Source: Ixodes scapularis (taxonomy: Eukaryota; Arthropoda; Arachnida; Ixodida; Ixodidae). From it: DNA of 64,000 nucleotides. Positions within the stretch are counted from its first letter, which is position 1, and every line of letters starts with the position of its first letter. The translations under genes were made by a program, and so were the position numbers. Below, piece by piece: positions 11,240 to 21,000 of the stretch. Under the pieces are notes generated by a model, which was given only the letters and a program-made list of their open reading frames with translations, was not told the origin of the DNA and made no database searches. The stretch covers positions 83,114,243-83,178,242 of the forward strand of contig NW_024609835.1 in the NCBI RefSeq assembly GCF_016920785.2, given 5' to 3'.

Positions 11240-11303
11240 AGGGGGAGTCCAACCAGCGACCTCTCGTTCCGTATGCCGACGCGCTACCCCTGCGCCACGG
11301 GCG
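11240..11303 (-). repeat. tRNA-like SINE head
   Basis: On the minus strand TGGCGCAGGGGTAGCGC fits a box A and GGTTGGACTCC fits a box B with one change. The spacing is tRNA-like, and the segment sits beside A-rich sequence. It is probably the promoter part of a SINE or a tRNA pseudogene. The region 11,078-11,239 is otherwise A/T-rich with nothing recognised. Confidence 0.55.
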
Positions 11304-11329
11304 GAGGACTGTAGAGGGTCGCGTAAATT

Positions 11330-11850
11330 ATGACTTTGTCTTTAATGTATCCGCTACTGCCGACGCATCGGCTACTTGCGGCGCCAGTTTCTTTGAAAGT
11401 AGTGAAAGCGCACAATAAAGACGAATACGAAGACGGAGAGGCAAACAGGACGAGCGCTGACTATCAACTGAATTTTTTATTGGAAAAAATAGAAACAGCA
11501 AAATAAAACAAGGAAAAACCACAAATACTACAAATGTGACTAGTCATCAATGACTCGGCCACCACACGTGTCAATAAAGTCCACTTCCTTTTTGTGAAGG
11601 AAAAGTGAGGGTTGACTGATACACTTATCAGGGCATTCCTTCTTTATCATATAAGCCTCCAGTACCTCCCTCGCCACCTTTTCGTTACCTCTCCCAACGA
11701 TTGTAGTGCCTTGGAAGTTGGGAATGCAGCGGCAATCTCTGCAATGTATGTGTAAATGGGCTCCTGTTGTTGAACGCAGTGATAAAGCATGTTCGCGCAT
11801 GCTTTATCACTGCTCTGTTGCTGAGCAGAATGACCGAGGAATGTCCTTCC
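11330..11850 (-). pseudogene. Penelope-like retroelement 3' fragment (GIY-YIG type)
   Basis: The frame 11,540-11,800 reads LHIHCRDCRCIPNFQGT, then IVGRGNEKVAREVLEAYMI and CISQPSLFLHKKEVDF. This Cys-rich block followed by RE-LEA and CIS-PS is the C-terminal region I associate with Penelope-like proteins of ticks. The 3' flank (11,330-11,520) has TTTTTTATTGG and CAGCGCTCGTCCTGTTTG-type sequence typical of those element tails. The upstream reverse transcriptase is absent. The family name comes from remembered motifs and was not searched. Confidence 0.6.
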
Positions 11851-11854
11851 TACG

Positions 11855-11965
11855 TCATGACTACGTAGCAAGTTCCCCAATGTTGCTAGAGTACCTCCCA
11901 AATAGGCTCCACATGCATCCACCAGGTGCACATTGAAAGATTGTTTGATTAGCTTTAAAATTAGT
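11855..11965. repeat. Direct repeat, copy 1 (copy 2 at 22,565-22,670)
   Basis: Both copies contain CACCAGGTGCACATTGAAAG and TACCTCCCAA in the same order and orientation. On the minus strand both translate around QSFNVHLV. This suggests a duplicated coding remnant inside element A. Confidence 0.6.
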
Positions 11966-12104
11966 TTGCTTGTGCCCTTCAGGAAAGGACTGGTATTTTT
12001 GAGGTTATGTTGCAACCTGCAACTCATTAAAGCGATAAAATGAGCGCTGGAATTTGGTTTCTCTACCTCTTTAATGTGAAATTGTTTTTTTTTTTTCAGT
12101 TGCT

Positions 12105-12173
12105 GACGAGGACATCCTTGCAAAGAATGAGATCGTGGATCCTAGCATCGGCCTCCAGAAAAGGAAGGAATGG
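12105..12173 (+). other. Possible exon (acceptor and weak donor)
   Basis: A long T-run ending TTTTTTCAG precedes an open segment reading ADEDILAKNEIVDPSIGL, and GGTAAAATAG follows. Composition is protein-like, but the donor is weak and no neighbour exon was assigned. Confidence 0.25.
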
Positions 12174-12238
12174 TAAAATAGAAAAACTTTTCACTTTCAT
12201 TCAGTGTATAATATACATTAAAAGAGTTTAGGATAGTG

Positions 12239-12731
12239 CAGGGGTGGCCAGAGTGACATGGAGTTAGAGCCGCAGACAAAACTACGAAAGTTTAGAGTCG
12301 CTGGAAGAAAGAAAGGGGGGGTGCTACTTTTAACAAGAAACAATATGCAGGGAACAGTTATTTCCATAGATTACAAGTATAATGGGCGATAACAACAAAT
12401 GACACTATGCATCAGAAGGTCCTTTCCACTGCTAAGCAAAAATTAATACACGATTCACTAGCCAGTCACTGCCCCTGACAACTGTTATGCGTATACGGTT
12501 GAAAGTCTTTCTAGAACAATAAAGGAAACGGGGTCACTCGACGCATCTATGTGGCAAAAAGCATTCCAGGTGTATATATGTAGTGTGTTGCCAGGCTGCC
12601 AAGACTTGTAGCTCTTTCTAAATTCTAGAACCCTTTTCGTCTAGGGGACACGTTTTCCAGGGAGCCGCGAGCTGCACTTGGACCCGCAAAGAGCCGCGTG
12701 CGGCTCGCGAGCCTCACTTTGGCCACTCCTG
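12239..12731. mobile_element. hAT-type MITE, 8-bp TSD
   Basis: Termini are CAGGGGTGGCCAGAGTGAC and, reverse complemented on the right, CAGGAGTGGCCAAAGTGAG. Flanking octamers GGATAGTG and AGATAATG agree at six of eight positions, as expected for an old 8-bp duplication. The right half has GAGCCGCGTGCGGCTCGCGAG. There is no transposase. Confidence 0.75.
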
Positions 12732-12839
12732 AGATAATGTAAGCACAGTAGATTGAATCGATTGCAACAAGAAGTCATTAAAACATTATTGTAGCCAGGC
12801 TCTTAATTGTACACTCTAAAAAAAAAACGTGCCAACTAG

Positions 12840-13430
12840 CACCTTTTAGGGTTCTTTCGCTTGTCCAATGGGCGGCACCCTTAAAGGTGCAGAAAAGAAC
12901 CCACAAAAAGGGTTCTTTCTAATGAACCCTATTTCGGGGTTCTTTTCGGATCGTTTATTGGTTCTTCTTACTGAACCCTATTTTTGGTTCTTTTCAGAAC
13001 GCTTCTGGGTTCTATTTAACGAACCCTATTTCGGGGTTCTTCTAAGATCCTTTTTTGGTTCTTCCTAATCAACCCTATTTCGGGTTCTTTCCCGAACCCT
13101 TTTCGGTGCTCATGATGAACCCCATTTCGGGTTCTTTCCAGAACCCTTTCTGGTGCTCTTAATGAACCCTATTTCGGGTTCTTTCCAGAACCCTTTTTGG
13201 TGCTCTTAGTGAACCCTATTTCAGGGTTCTTTTCGTATCCTTTATTGGTTCTTCTTAATGAACCCTATTCGGGTTCTTTCCAGAACCCTTCTTCGAGCTC
13301 TTAATGAACCTTATTTCGAGGTTCTTTACGGATCCTTCTTTGGTTTTTCTTTATGAACCCTATTTCATGTTTTATTCGGAACCTTTCTTGGTTCTTTAAA
13401 TAAATCCCGAGTTCTTTAGATTATGTTAGC
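12840..13430. repeat. Minisatellite of GGGTTCTTT / TGAACCCTATTTC units
   Basis: About ten imperfect units of 50-60 bases alternate TGAACCCTATTTCGGGGTTC and TTTCCAGAACCCTTTTTGGT-type segments, forming many short inverted repeats. It lies immediately inside the left terminus of element C. The plus-strand frame 12,868-13,068 (repeats of MNPISGFFS) is a repeat artefact. Confidence 0.85.
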
Positions 13431-15260
13431 GTTATTTTAGTAAACCATATTTTGTACTCTAGCCCTCTTTTATGACAAATCGTTTTTTTTTTCACATTCC
13501 TAGTTAGTTTTAGTAAATCGAATTTCGTATTTCTTACTCCACAAGGTGATTTTTTTTCTACCAACCAAAGTGTCTTTAGATTGCTCATTAATCGCTAGCA
13601 CTGGGCCTTTTCGACAGGTTGACAAACATCAGTTTGGCCAGCGTTAACACACTTCATTCCTGTACGTAACTAACTAGGTGACAGGCAGAAAAGTAAAGAT
13701 CATGTCCATTCATTTACTTTATTGGGGTCGCGAAAATTGATTCTTTTGTTCGCAGTAAAAAAACTAACAAAATTTAAAACAGTTTTAAGACGAGACGGGT
13801 ATCACTGCCAGCAATGGGCACACAGCTTCTACTGTCGTTCTGGTGCCGCTCACTGTCAGGACACCGCCCAAAAAGATGTCAAATTTATTTTCCTGGAGAT
13901 GGATAAGTGGCATCAGTGTCTGGACTTCCTAGAACAAGAAAGCGAGAATATAAACACATGTATTTTCCTCTGTATAATAATGCTGCGAGTTACTCACTCG
14001 CCACGCTTTCAGATCAATTATAATTGTATAGGTTTCACTAAACATTTCATTTCTCGTTTAGCCTTACGCTCTAAAACATACCCGCAGATGTGATTTCCTT
14101 TAAAACATTTAGTGGGTCAATCATGTGCGATCTAGAGAGCGCGGCCAGCGGATGACGAAGCGTCCCCTTCGAAGCCCCCTTCGCTACAACACTGTGTAAA
14201 AGCGAAAAATGGCACGCAGCATCAAGTGTTCCCTTTCCAAGCAAGAAGTAGTAAAGGAAGAAAATCGGAAGTCGATGAGTTACAATATATGTACAGTATA
14301 CACGTAAAACAATGCCCACCGTGCCACCGCATTTTCTCTGCTCTTAAAAATGCCCGTGGGTCCACTTCTCCTGAGAATACTCGAGAGGTCGATCAATGCA
14401 ATCTACGAAGAAAGCTCGGCCAATGGAGAAGCTGAAAATATGTTTTGACTTAAAAATGAAGTCTGTAACGTGATAATGAGCATGAAGTCAGTACGTGAAA
14501 CGTCATGCTCAGTGACATCTCTCGCTTCATTTATATGTCTAAACATGCTTTGGCCTTTTTATTCGCCGAGCTCTCTTCGTGGATTGGTGTGATTGGCTTC
14601 TCGAGAATTCTGCGGGAAAGTAGATGCACAGGAATTTTAAGCATGCTTCAAGAAACGTTGGTTTTACCCATATTTCATGCTTCTTGCCCTGTAGTCAGTA
14701 ACAGGTTTAGAAAAAAATCTACGAGCTGGAGAGGAGGAAGCGGACAGGAGCTTGTAGGGGAGAGGAGAAACCTTCTCTCCATTTCAAGCGTCCGTCGGCT
14801 TTCTTCTTTTAGATTTTTCTTAACCTGTCATTGACTTTCGTCGCTAATATTTTCTGTAAATTATTTTCAGAAAATAAAGCAATGATTTGCTTTATATTAC
14901 CAGCTTGTATATTGAAAATATAACCCTGACAAGCTTGCATTACCGTCTGTGACATTGGACTATACTCGGGGGTGACTTGGGCAACTTTTTTGGCAATGTA
15001 GTCGAAGTTAAAAACGCCCGCGCAACTTGAGCGCCAATCAAGGCTATGCAAACGCACTCTTCACTTCAGAAACGCCACAGAAAGTTCTTTCCGAGTATAA
15101 GTTAACCCGGTCTTAAACGAATGGCCCCGATAAGCGGTCATCAGTTCGTAATGAGGTAGTAAGTTAACCCAGCATATTTATGGTGGCCGAAGGTAAACCT
15201 CTGTGCCGTCGCAGTCTGAAACTTGTCATTGATTACAAAAACACCGACTAAAGCTTGTAC
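13431..15260. other. Interior of element C, no gene confidently assigned
   Basis: Sequence is A/T-rich. The frames at 13,722-14,093 (+), 14,226-14,435 (+), 14,505-14,834 (+) and 14,809-15,057 (-) lack recognisable domains and clean splice context. If the SAM gene has further 3' exons they should lie here on the minus strand. Confidence 0.4.
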
Positions 15261-15389
15261 CTTCAAGCAGCTCTTCGAGGTTCAGAGCGACGTTCTTTTC
15301 CTTTGAGGAACACCAGTGTAGAAGCTGTAAATGCCTCCCTCTTGGCTCTCATGTCCTCCGGATGTCTTTGCCGAACGGCAGTTGAACGT
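15261..15389 (-). pseudogene. SAM-domain gene remnant, downstream exon
   Basis: On the minus strand an acceptor (TTTACTACAAG) opens a segment encoding RHPEDMRAKREAFTAST then LVFLKGK. A one-base frame slip follows, and the reading continues as NVALNLEELLE up to a donor (GAAG, then GTACAAG). The phrase 'PEDMRAKREALTAS' belongs to multi-copy SAM-domain proteins (SAMD3-like) as I remember them. Order and strand agree with the exons at 16,319 and 17,474. The frame slip suggests decay, or a sequencing error. Confidence 0.55.
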
Positions 15390-15487
15390 CTTGTAGTAAA
15401 TGAAAAATAAACAACGAATAGAGAGTGTTGCTGGTTTACAAAAGTACATTTATGCGCTATAGATTTGTACACACGGATTGTTTACAC

Positions 15488-15505
15488 ACACACACAGACA
15501 GACAG

Positions 15506-15557
<52 letters not shown>

Positions 15558-15558
15558 T
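15488..15558. repeat. (AC)n-(AT)n microsatellite
   Basis: An alternating CA run with AGAC interruptions passes into a TA run. Confidence 0.95.
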
Positions 15559-16318
15559 AACTAAATGAACACTTACTTTCACTATAGTGGAGTAAGCTGG
15601 GGGTCAATTAAAATAATTTCGATTTATGTTTTTTATATTGATTAATTAATCAATTTATAGGTCGCGCTGATCTTTGGGCATGATATTGTATCTCAGGAAA
15701 GGCCTAAAACAACCGATTTTTTCTTTGACAAGTTTTTACTACATCTTATAATGGGTACTACACAGCAACTTGTCATTGTGCCTCATACAGAAGTAAGGCA
15801 TGGCAAACATTTAAAATAAGATATCCGTACATATTCGTACAATAACATGTTTAAATAGCAACTTGCCATTGGGCCTCATACACAAGGAAAGGATGGCAAA
15901 CATTTAAAATAAAATATTTGTACGTTATTTTTTAAACTTCAAAACCACTCTAGATAATAATCATATAAAGCACTTAAGTAGCCATGAGAGACAATTGTGT
16001 TATAAACACACAAAAAGAGTAAAATGAGTATTCTTCTTACTTTTTTTGTTTATAAGACTTTTCGTAACTCTAAATTCAACCAATATGCCGATTAAATTCA
16101 CTTGATTGAGAGTAAAACAATAGTTAATGAATCGGAATGTTAAGTAATTCATTGCCTAGCCTTATTACGAGGTAAAATTATATCATTTAGCAGGTATCAA
16201 AAGCCTTTATCTCGTTCACAGGCGATAAAACGGGTAGTAAGAAACTTTTGAAGTTCTGATAACCTGTAAAAATCGCGAAAATTTAAGACTAAATATAAAG
16301 AAGACAACATTTAATTAC
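15559..16318. other. A/T-rich putative intron
   Basis: No coding capacity is seen. Two segments near 15,765 and 15,855 share AACTTGCCATTG-like and CATACA words, a short imperfect duplication. The position between two minus-strand exons suggests an intron. Confidence 0.35.
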
Positions 16319-16531
16319 CATTCCGGGAATCGTCATTGCCGGAAATTCCTCAAGGACTGTGAGGACTCCAGCTTCGCTGAGGATCAATTCTTGGCAAGAC
16401 TGAAACGTCCGCATCATGCGGTCTTGTATCAGGTCGACGTTCAGAGGCACTTTAGTTATCTCTTCTTTCATGAGCAAGACATGATGGCGAACGCTCACGG
16501 CGTCTTCATATTTGTCAGTACCAAAGAATCC
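16319..16531 (-). pseudogene. SAM-domain gene remnant, central exon (71 codons, clean splice sites)
   Basis: The exon is bounded by an acceptor TTGTTTTAG and a donor ATG followed by GTAATT, and it is open throughout in one phase. It encodes GFFGTDKYEDAVSVRHHVL, then a helical segment with EEITKVPLNVDLIQDRMMRT, ending EEFPAMTIPGM. This resembles the central region of SAMD3-like proteins, which follow an N-terminal SAM domain. It is the best preserved exon in element C. It may belong to a functional copy whose other exons have decayed. Confidence 0.6.
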
Positions 16532-16710
16532 CTAAAACAAAAACAATTTGTTACGTTGATGCGCCGTTTACGCATGTAAGCTATTTACATAATAGTTGCA
16601 GCACTGACTATAGAACCAAGTAAAACAGTTATTTGTATCAAACATACGTCCACATTTGTGCAAACACAAAATGCACAAAAAGTTAGCGCTTGTCGATTTC
16701 CGCACAACAC

Positions 16711-16935
16711 TCCGAGAGCCAATTGTTGCAACCTGCGAAGTCCGCTCAGCGAATGACGACGCGGAACATACGTTTAGACCAAGAAATGCAGTCTGCACTG
16801 TTACATTAAGCAATGCAAGCGGGGCGTTTTGAATTCCTTAATGTCACAGCGCAGACTGCATCTTTGGGTCTAACCGAATGCTCGGCATCGTCATTAGTTG
16901 AGCGGTGCCGTAAACTGCAGTGATTGGCTCTCGGA
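16711..16935. mobile_element. Foldback MITE in the putative intron
   Basis: The left arm TCCGAGAGCCAATTGTTGCA pairs with the right arm, reverse complemented TCCGAGAGCCAATCACTGCA. Pairing persists through ATGACGA, TTAGACC and GATGCAGTCTGC/AATGCAGTCTGC to the centre near 16,820. It is about 225 bases long and non-coding. Confidence 0.75.
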
Positions 16936-17473
16936 ATGTCATGTACCTGACCGGTCAAAAAACAGAAACGTTTACAGCACCTATTCGCTCGCGTTTATTG
17001 GGGCCATAAATACGGATACATTAGCTAATTAAAGCCCGGTAGCATAAGTTTTTACATTTACGAAGAGATATCATTGCTCATTTCATTCGCGCTGTAAATT
17101 CGAAGTTCTCTTCTTGAGATCTTTCTGGCGGAAAGCTTGAACTCAGTATTTTGTCATATTATATAAAGTCAGTATTGTAGTAATGAGATCAGTGTTCGCT
17201 TCAAAAACGTTTTTTTCTTGTGTAGTTTAACATACAAGACTGTCAAAATATTGTGTTTTTTTTTTTGCAACGTGCTTGTTTGGACAACTCTAAGCCAAAA
17301 TAGCATGAAAACAAATTTCAAGCGACAAGTAGCTTAATTAATAAGAAGCCGCCCCCTGTCCTACTCATTCTGCCTATGCATCAAACAATTTCCGGCCATA
17401 TTGAGCACTACTGTACTTACAGCAATTTTCAAGATAAATTACAAATACTGCCTGATTAAGAAAAAGTTTTACC

Positions 17474-17563
17474 TTAAAATGATGAACAGGCCGATTGCAG
17501 TTCGTTTTCAAAAAGCCACCTGCAGACGTCTCCAATCGTCCATGTGCTCACGTCCGCTGACAT
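17474..17563 (-). pseudogene. SAM-domain gene remnant, first coding exon with SAM start
   Basis: ATG at 17,563 encodes MSADVSTWTIGDVCRWLFEN, which matches the first helix of sterile alpha motif domains (W-T-x-x-D-V-x-x-W-L). A TAA is reached after 29 residues, immediately before a plausible donor (AAG, then GTAAAA). The domain is therefore cut short, or the stop is a mutation at the exon edge. SAM domains mediate protein oligomerisation. This exon lies about 1 kb upstream of the central exon on the same strand. Confidence 0.5.
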
Positions 17564-20104
17564 GTTGCAAGTGATGGCTAAGAGGAAAGGGAGGAAGGTA
17601 CTTCCTTCTAGAGCTTCAAACCCAAAGGAAGAGGAGGTCAAACATTGTTCCGATCCTCCACTCGTACGAGCGAGTGCTGGCACTCCCTCGAGCAACGAAG
17701 CTAGATCCTGTTGGCTCTATTGACCTTCAGCGACCCATCCCTGTTCACCGCTAAGCTGACAGCGTGGTGGGAGCTAGGTGCTTGCCGAACCAATTAGTCG
17801 CCTGGTTTTTATCACCTGACACATTTCTCTGCGGTTGTGATCACGTTGGGCAAGACAGAAGGTTCACTGGTCAAACGAGCATGACGATTCCACCGAACTG
17901 TCAGCCTAGTGGTGAGCAGATTAGCCCCCGACACGTCGCTTTTCCGTCCCTGTCTGCCAGGAAACAGGGCGATCACATCACCAAGCATGCCCGACAACCG
18001 CCGGTAAAATTGTTGGCAGTTTACTCTTTTGCCCAAAAGAAACACAAAATAAACAAGAGCGAAATTCTCGATTCGGTGTGACACCTTCCGGCAACGGAAA
18101 CAAGCAACAAATTGTGGTGAGCAACGCGTGTTGGCCTATTTGGTGGCTGAGCGACTTTTGTGCCGGCAATACGACAACGCACCTAGATTCGATGATTCAG
18201 TGTCCGGTCAGTGATGTGTTTTTTTTTATAGGAATTTTCCAAAATAGAGGCCTGGAAAACATGATTGAATGATAATGGAGCCTTTTGTGGAACTGGAAAG
18301 AGAAGTGATAAAGCAACCAGACAGAGAAAAAGGATGTCGTTGACAAATAATTTTTATTCCAATCGGAGCGACCTCCGAACCGCCAATTGCCATTTCTGAA
18401 CAAATATTAGCTCAGTTAAGCGCCACGTCACGCAAATGCTTGGGCGTGCAGTCGCCGCTTACCCCTTTTACGCTAGAAATGGGATTCGAAAACAAAGAAC
18501 CAGCCCGAGAACAGGAAAAATGGCCCCGGACAAAATTGTTTGAATAGTAAACCCGGACAAAATGGTCCAAATAAATTTTGCTGTATTTTTTCTTGCTCCT
18601 TATTTTTATTAGCTTTAGTCGGTACAATCCCAACATATAAAAACATAAATATTCGCATAATGCAATACATTTTTTTTTGTGAAGTAAGCATTTAATTACA
18701 CAAAGAAACTAGTTGTAAATGTGCGCTACGTATGGCTTCACTCGAAACGTCTTGTTGTAGCTCTGTTGAACTAACGAGGGAACTCCTTTAAAGTAAAACA
18801 TTAAGTTCACAAAATGTAACTGTACCGTACCGATTCAAAGCTTCGAGCGGGATATCGGAAAGAGTTGTATCAAGCAGTAAAATAGTTGTTGGGCTAGTTG
18901 TTTGATCGGAATAATAAAAAAGAGTGCGAAATAAACGGTACAAAGTCGAAGAAAAACAAACGCGAGACAGGTGCCTGCCCTGTGTGTGTGTTTATCCAAC
19001 ATTGTCACGTCTATATTGAGCTTCTTTTTTTATAGTCTCTACAAAAGTTGCATTATAAGAGCATTGAATGTACGCTTAATAGAACTTCATAGTAGCTCCT
19101 CATTAAAAGATGAGTGTCTAAAAATCACTTCGGACCATTTTGTCCGGGGCCATTTCGTCCATGGCCATTTCGTCCGAGGCCATTTCGTCCGAGGCCATTT
19201 CGTTCTGCATCCTACCATGCCATCTTGCTCGCGAAAACTACAAGAACAGCAGCGACCACGTCTGTGTTTTTTTTTCCTCATACCATCCCATTTTTCTAAC
19301 TTTTGGTGGGCGACCTCGAAGTAGCGAGCGGGGTTCACCGGCGGACGGAGCAGTCATTTTGTACACTGCGTTATTATTCATAAATTTGAACGCACAACAT
19401 ATCGAAGTTTAGTTTTGCTTCACTCAATACGCACTTATAGAATATGCCTATGAGATTATTTCGGGGTATCGTTATAGACATAACTGCCCCTTGAAATCTA
19501 AAAACCACCATTTACAGGCTCATTTATTTCTGAAGATAAAGATGACTGGAACAGACGACACTAACCTTCCGCGCAGCAGGATTTTTGATGGCACTCGCGG
19601 ATTGGTCCCAACTCTATTTTTGCGGCTTGACGCGTGCCGCGAAACAATCAGAGGCGCCGTATTGGGAGACGGGCGGTGTCATGACCACAAGCGAGGATAA
19701 CTGCATTCCATACTAAAAAAAAACAAAAAAAAAACGTTCCTCTGTTTTATTTATTTTTCATTCATACGCGCAGTTATATGTACATTGTTTAAACACAAAA
19801 GCAAGTTAAAAAATGGCTCTTGTTACTAAAAAAAACGCGACGCCGCTTAATCACCGTATCACTCATTCAACACGACACACACTTTTTTTTGTGTGTGTGT
19901 GTGTGTGTTGCGCAATCACGAAGTTTTACGCCTTTGCAAATTTGTATACAGTTTTTTTGGGGGAGGAAATAAAGTACACATTCGATTTCCGCAGGTACAG
20001 ATTTCTTCAAATAAATTTTAATTCAATGACCCGTTTGGTTTAACAAATGAGTACCAAAGAGTAGCTTTATACTAACATTTCTTACTAAATAAAACACGGC
20101 TAGC
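17564..20104. other. Interior of element C with GGACAAAATGG repeats, no gene
   Basis: GGACAAAATGG-type units occur at about 18,530-18,568, and the same words in opposite orientation (CCATTTCGTCCGAGG, four copies) at 19,131-19,203. They may be the subterminal repeats of a further 0.6-0.7-kb insertion. A GT microsatellite lies at 19,888-19,908. Frames around 17,812-18,084 (-) and 19,491-19,700 (+) were not recognised. Confidence 0.45.
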
Positions 20105-20265
20105 AGTTCCGTTTGCAAACAAACGCCAGTGTTCAGACCGCTGAAGCAGGTGGCCCGAAGGTCAAAGTCATCGAAGCTTGTTTCATCTGTGGTCGGAGGC
20201 GAAGATTATCTCGGCCTCAAATTGCACGCGACTTGGTAAATAACTACGGCATTCCACCTCTCTAA
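20105..20265 (+). other. Short open segment with HTH-like composition
   Basis: An open segment ends with CFICGRRRRLSRPQIARDLV then NNYGIPPL and a stop. The phrase loosely resembles a helix-turn-helix of a Tc1-like transposase, but it is too short to call. Confidence 0.2.
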
Positions 20266-20898
20266 GCTTTCAGGGACTTGACAGCTCACACGGGCAGCTT
20301 TGTTTCCACAGAACGGCACACCCAATTTCTCGCGTGCAAAGCCTTTCGAGCCTGGTCATTGTGTCCCTCTATCCGGAAGAAGACTTAAGCGACCTTCGTT
20401 TTCCAAAGATCGCTTTATCTCTTTCCTGGCTGCAACAAGAACCCTTTTCGCTCTTTCCAGGCCGGAAACTAGCTCTGCATTTCTTTTTTTATTTTTCATG
20501 AGATGATTTTGCTTGAGAAAGCGCGCTTCATAGGGATCTTCCCAAAAATCGGTTCTTTTTTAGCGAAAAGAACCCTTTTTTGCTCATTTGGCTCCTTTTT
20601 TTCTGAGAGTGTAGTTACAGCCAGTGCCTGGAAAACATTCTGTTGTCATGCTCACCTGATGCAACTAAGGGATTATGTTGCTGTTTCATGCAGATGCCAT
20701 GAAGCTTTGTAGGCCCATCAGCTTCGCAGACGCCCATGAAGATAGGAATTCATGTGTAGTGCTGTCTTAAATTTAAAGGCCTAAATTTCATTAATGTAAT
20801 AATTTTAGTGCATTTTCAATGCATCTTGGAGTATACAGTACCACTCTACGTCAACGACTGGTATATGTGAAGCTGTTTCTCGCTTTTGTTTATAACAG

Positions 20899-21000
20899 AT
20901 CCATGTCGGGCAAGGTGTGCACGTCAACCAGGAATGCGGGCAACATGCGGAGAGCAGAGTGCGACGCCATGTTTTGCAAGATCACTGCTGCTTCCATAGG
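20899..21000 (+). other. Exon-like segment inside element A (102 bp)
   Basis: The segment is bounded by the acceptor TTTATAACAG and a consensus donor (AGG, then GTGAGTGG). It is open in two of three frames (for example SMSGKVCTSTRNAGNMRRAE). It lies to the right of element C and so belongs to element A itself. No family was recognised. Confidence 0.4.

Larger units (their letters stand above)
12812..20611. mobile_element. Element C: 7.8-kb CACTCT-terminus element carrying a SAM-domain gene remnant
   Basis: The left end reads CACTCTAAAAAAAAAACGTG and the right end, reverse complemented, CACTCTCAGAAAAAAAGGAG. Both then continue GCCAA and, about 20 bases further, AGGGTTCTTT and CGCT, so the TIRs align over about 50 bases. 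TA flanks both ends (12,810-12,811 and 20,612-20,613). A minisatellite of GGTTCTTT units sits inside the left end, and smaller units sit near the right. Subterminal repeats and CACT-type termini recall CACTA/EnSpm elements, which is inference. The interior holds the minus-strand exons at 15,261-17,563. No DDE transposase was recognised. Confidence 0.6.

Noticed and set aside
12106..12120. CTGACGAGG as a hammerhead core in the region near 12.1 kb
   Set aside because: No GAAA box or closing stems at the right distance were found. The word is better explained as part of a possible exon.
11647..12123. 158-codon minus-strand frame overlapping the Penelope-like fragment
   Set aside because: It overlaps the better-supported frame in another phase. 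Only its middle (the direct repeat segment) looks protein-like, and that is reported separately.
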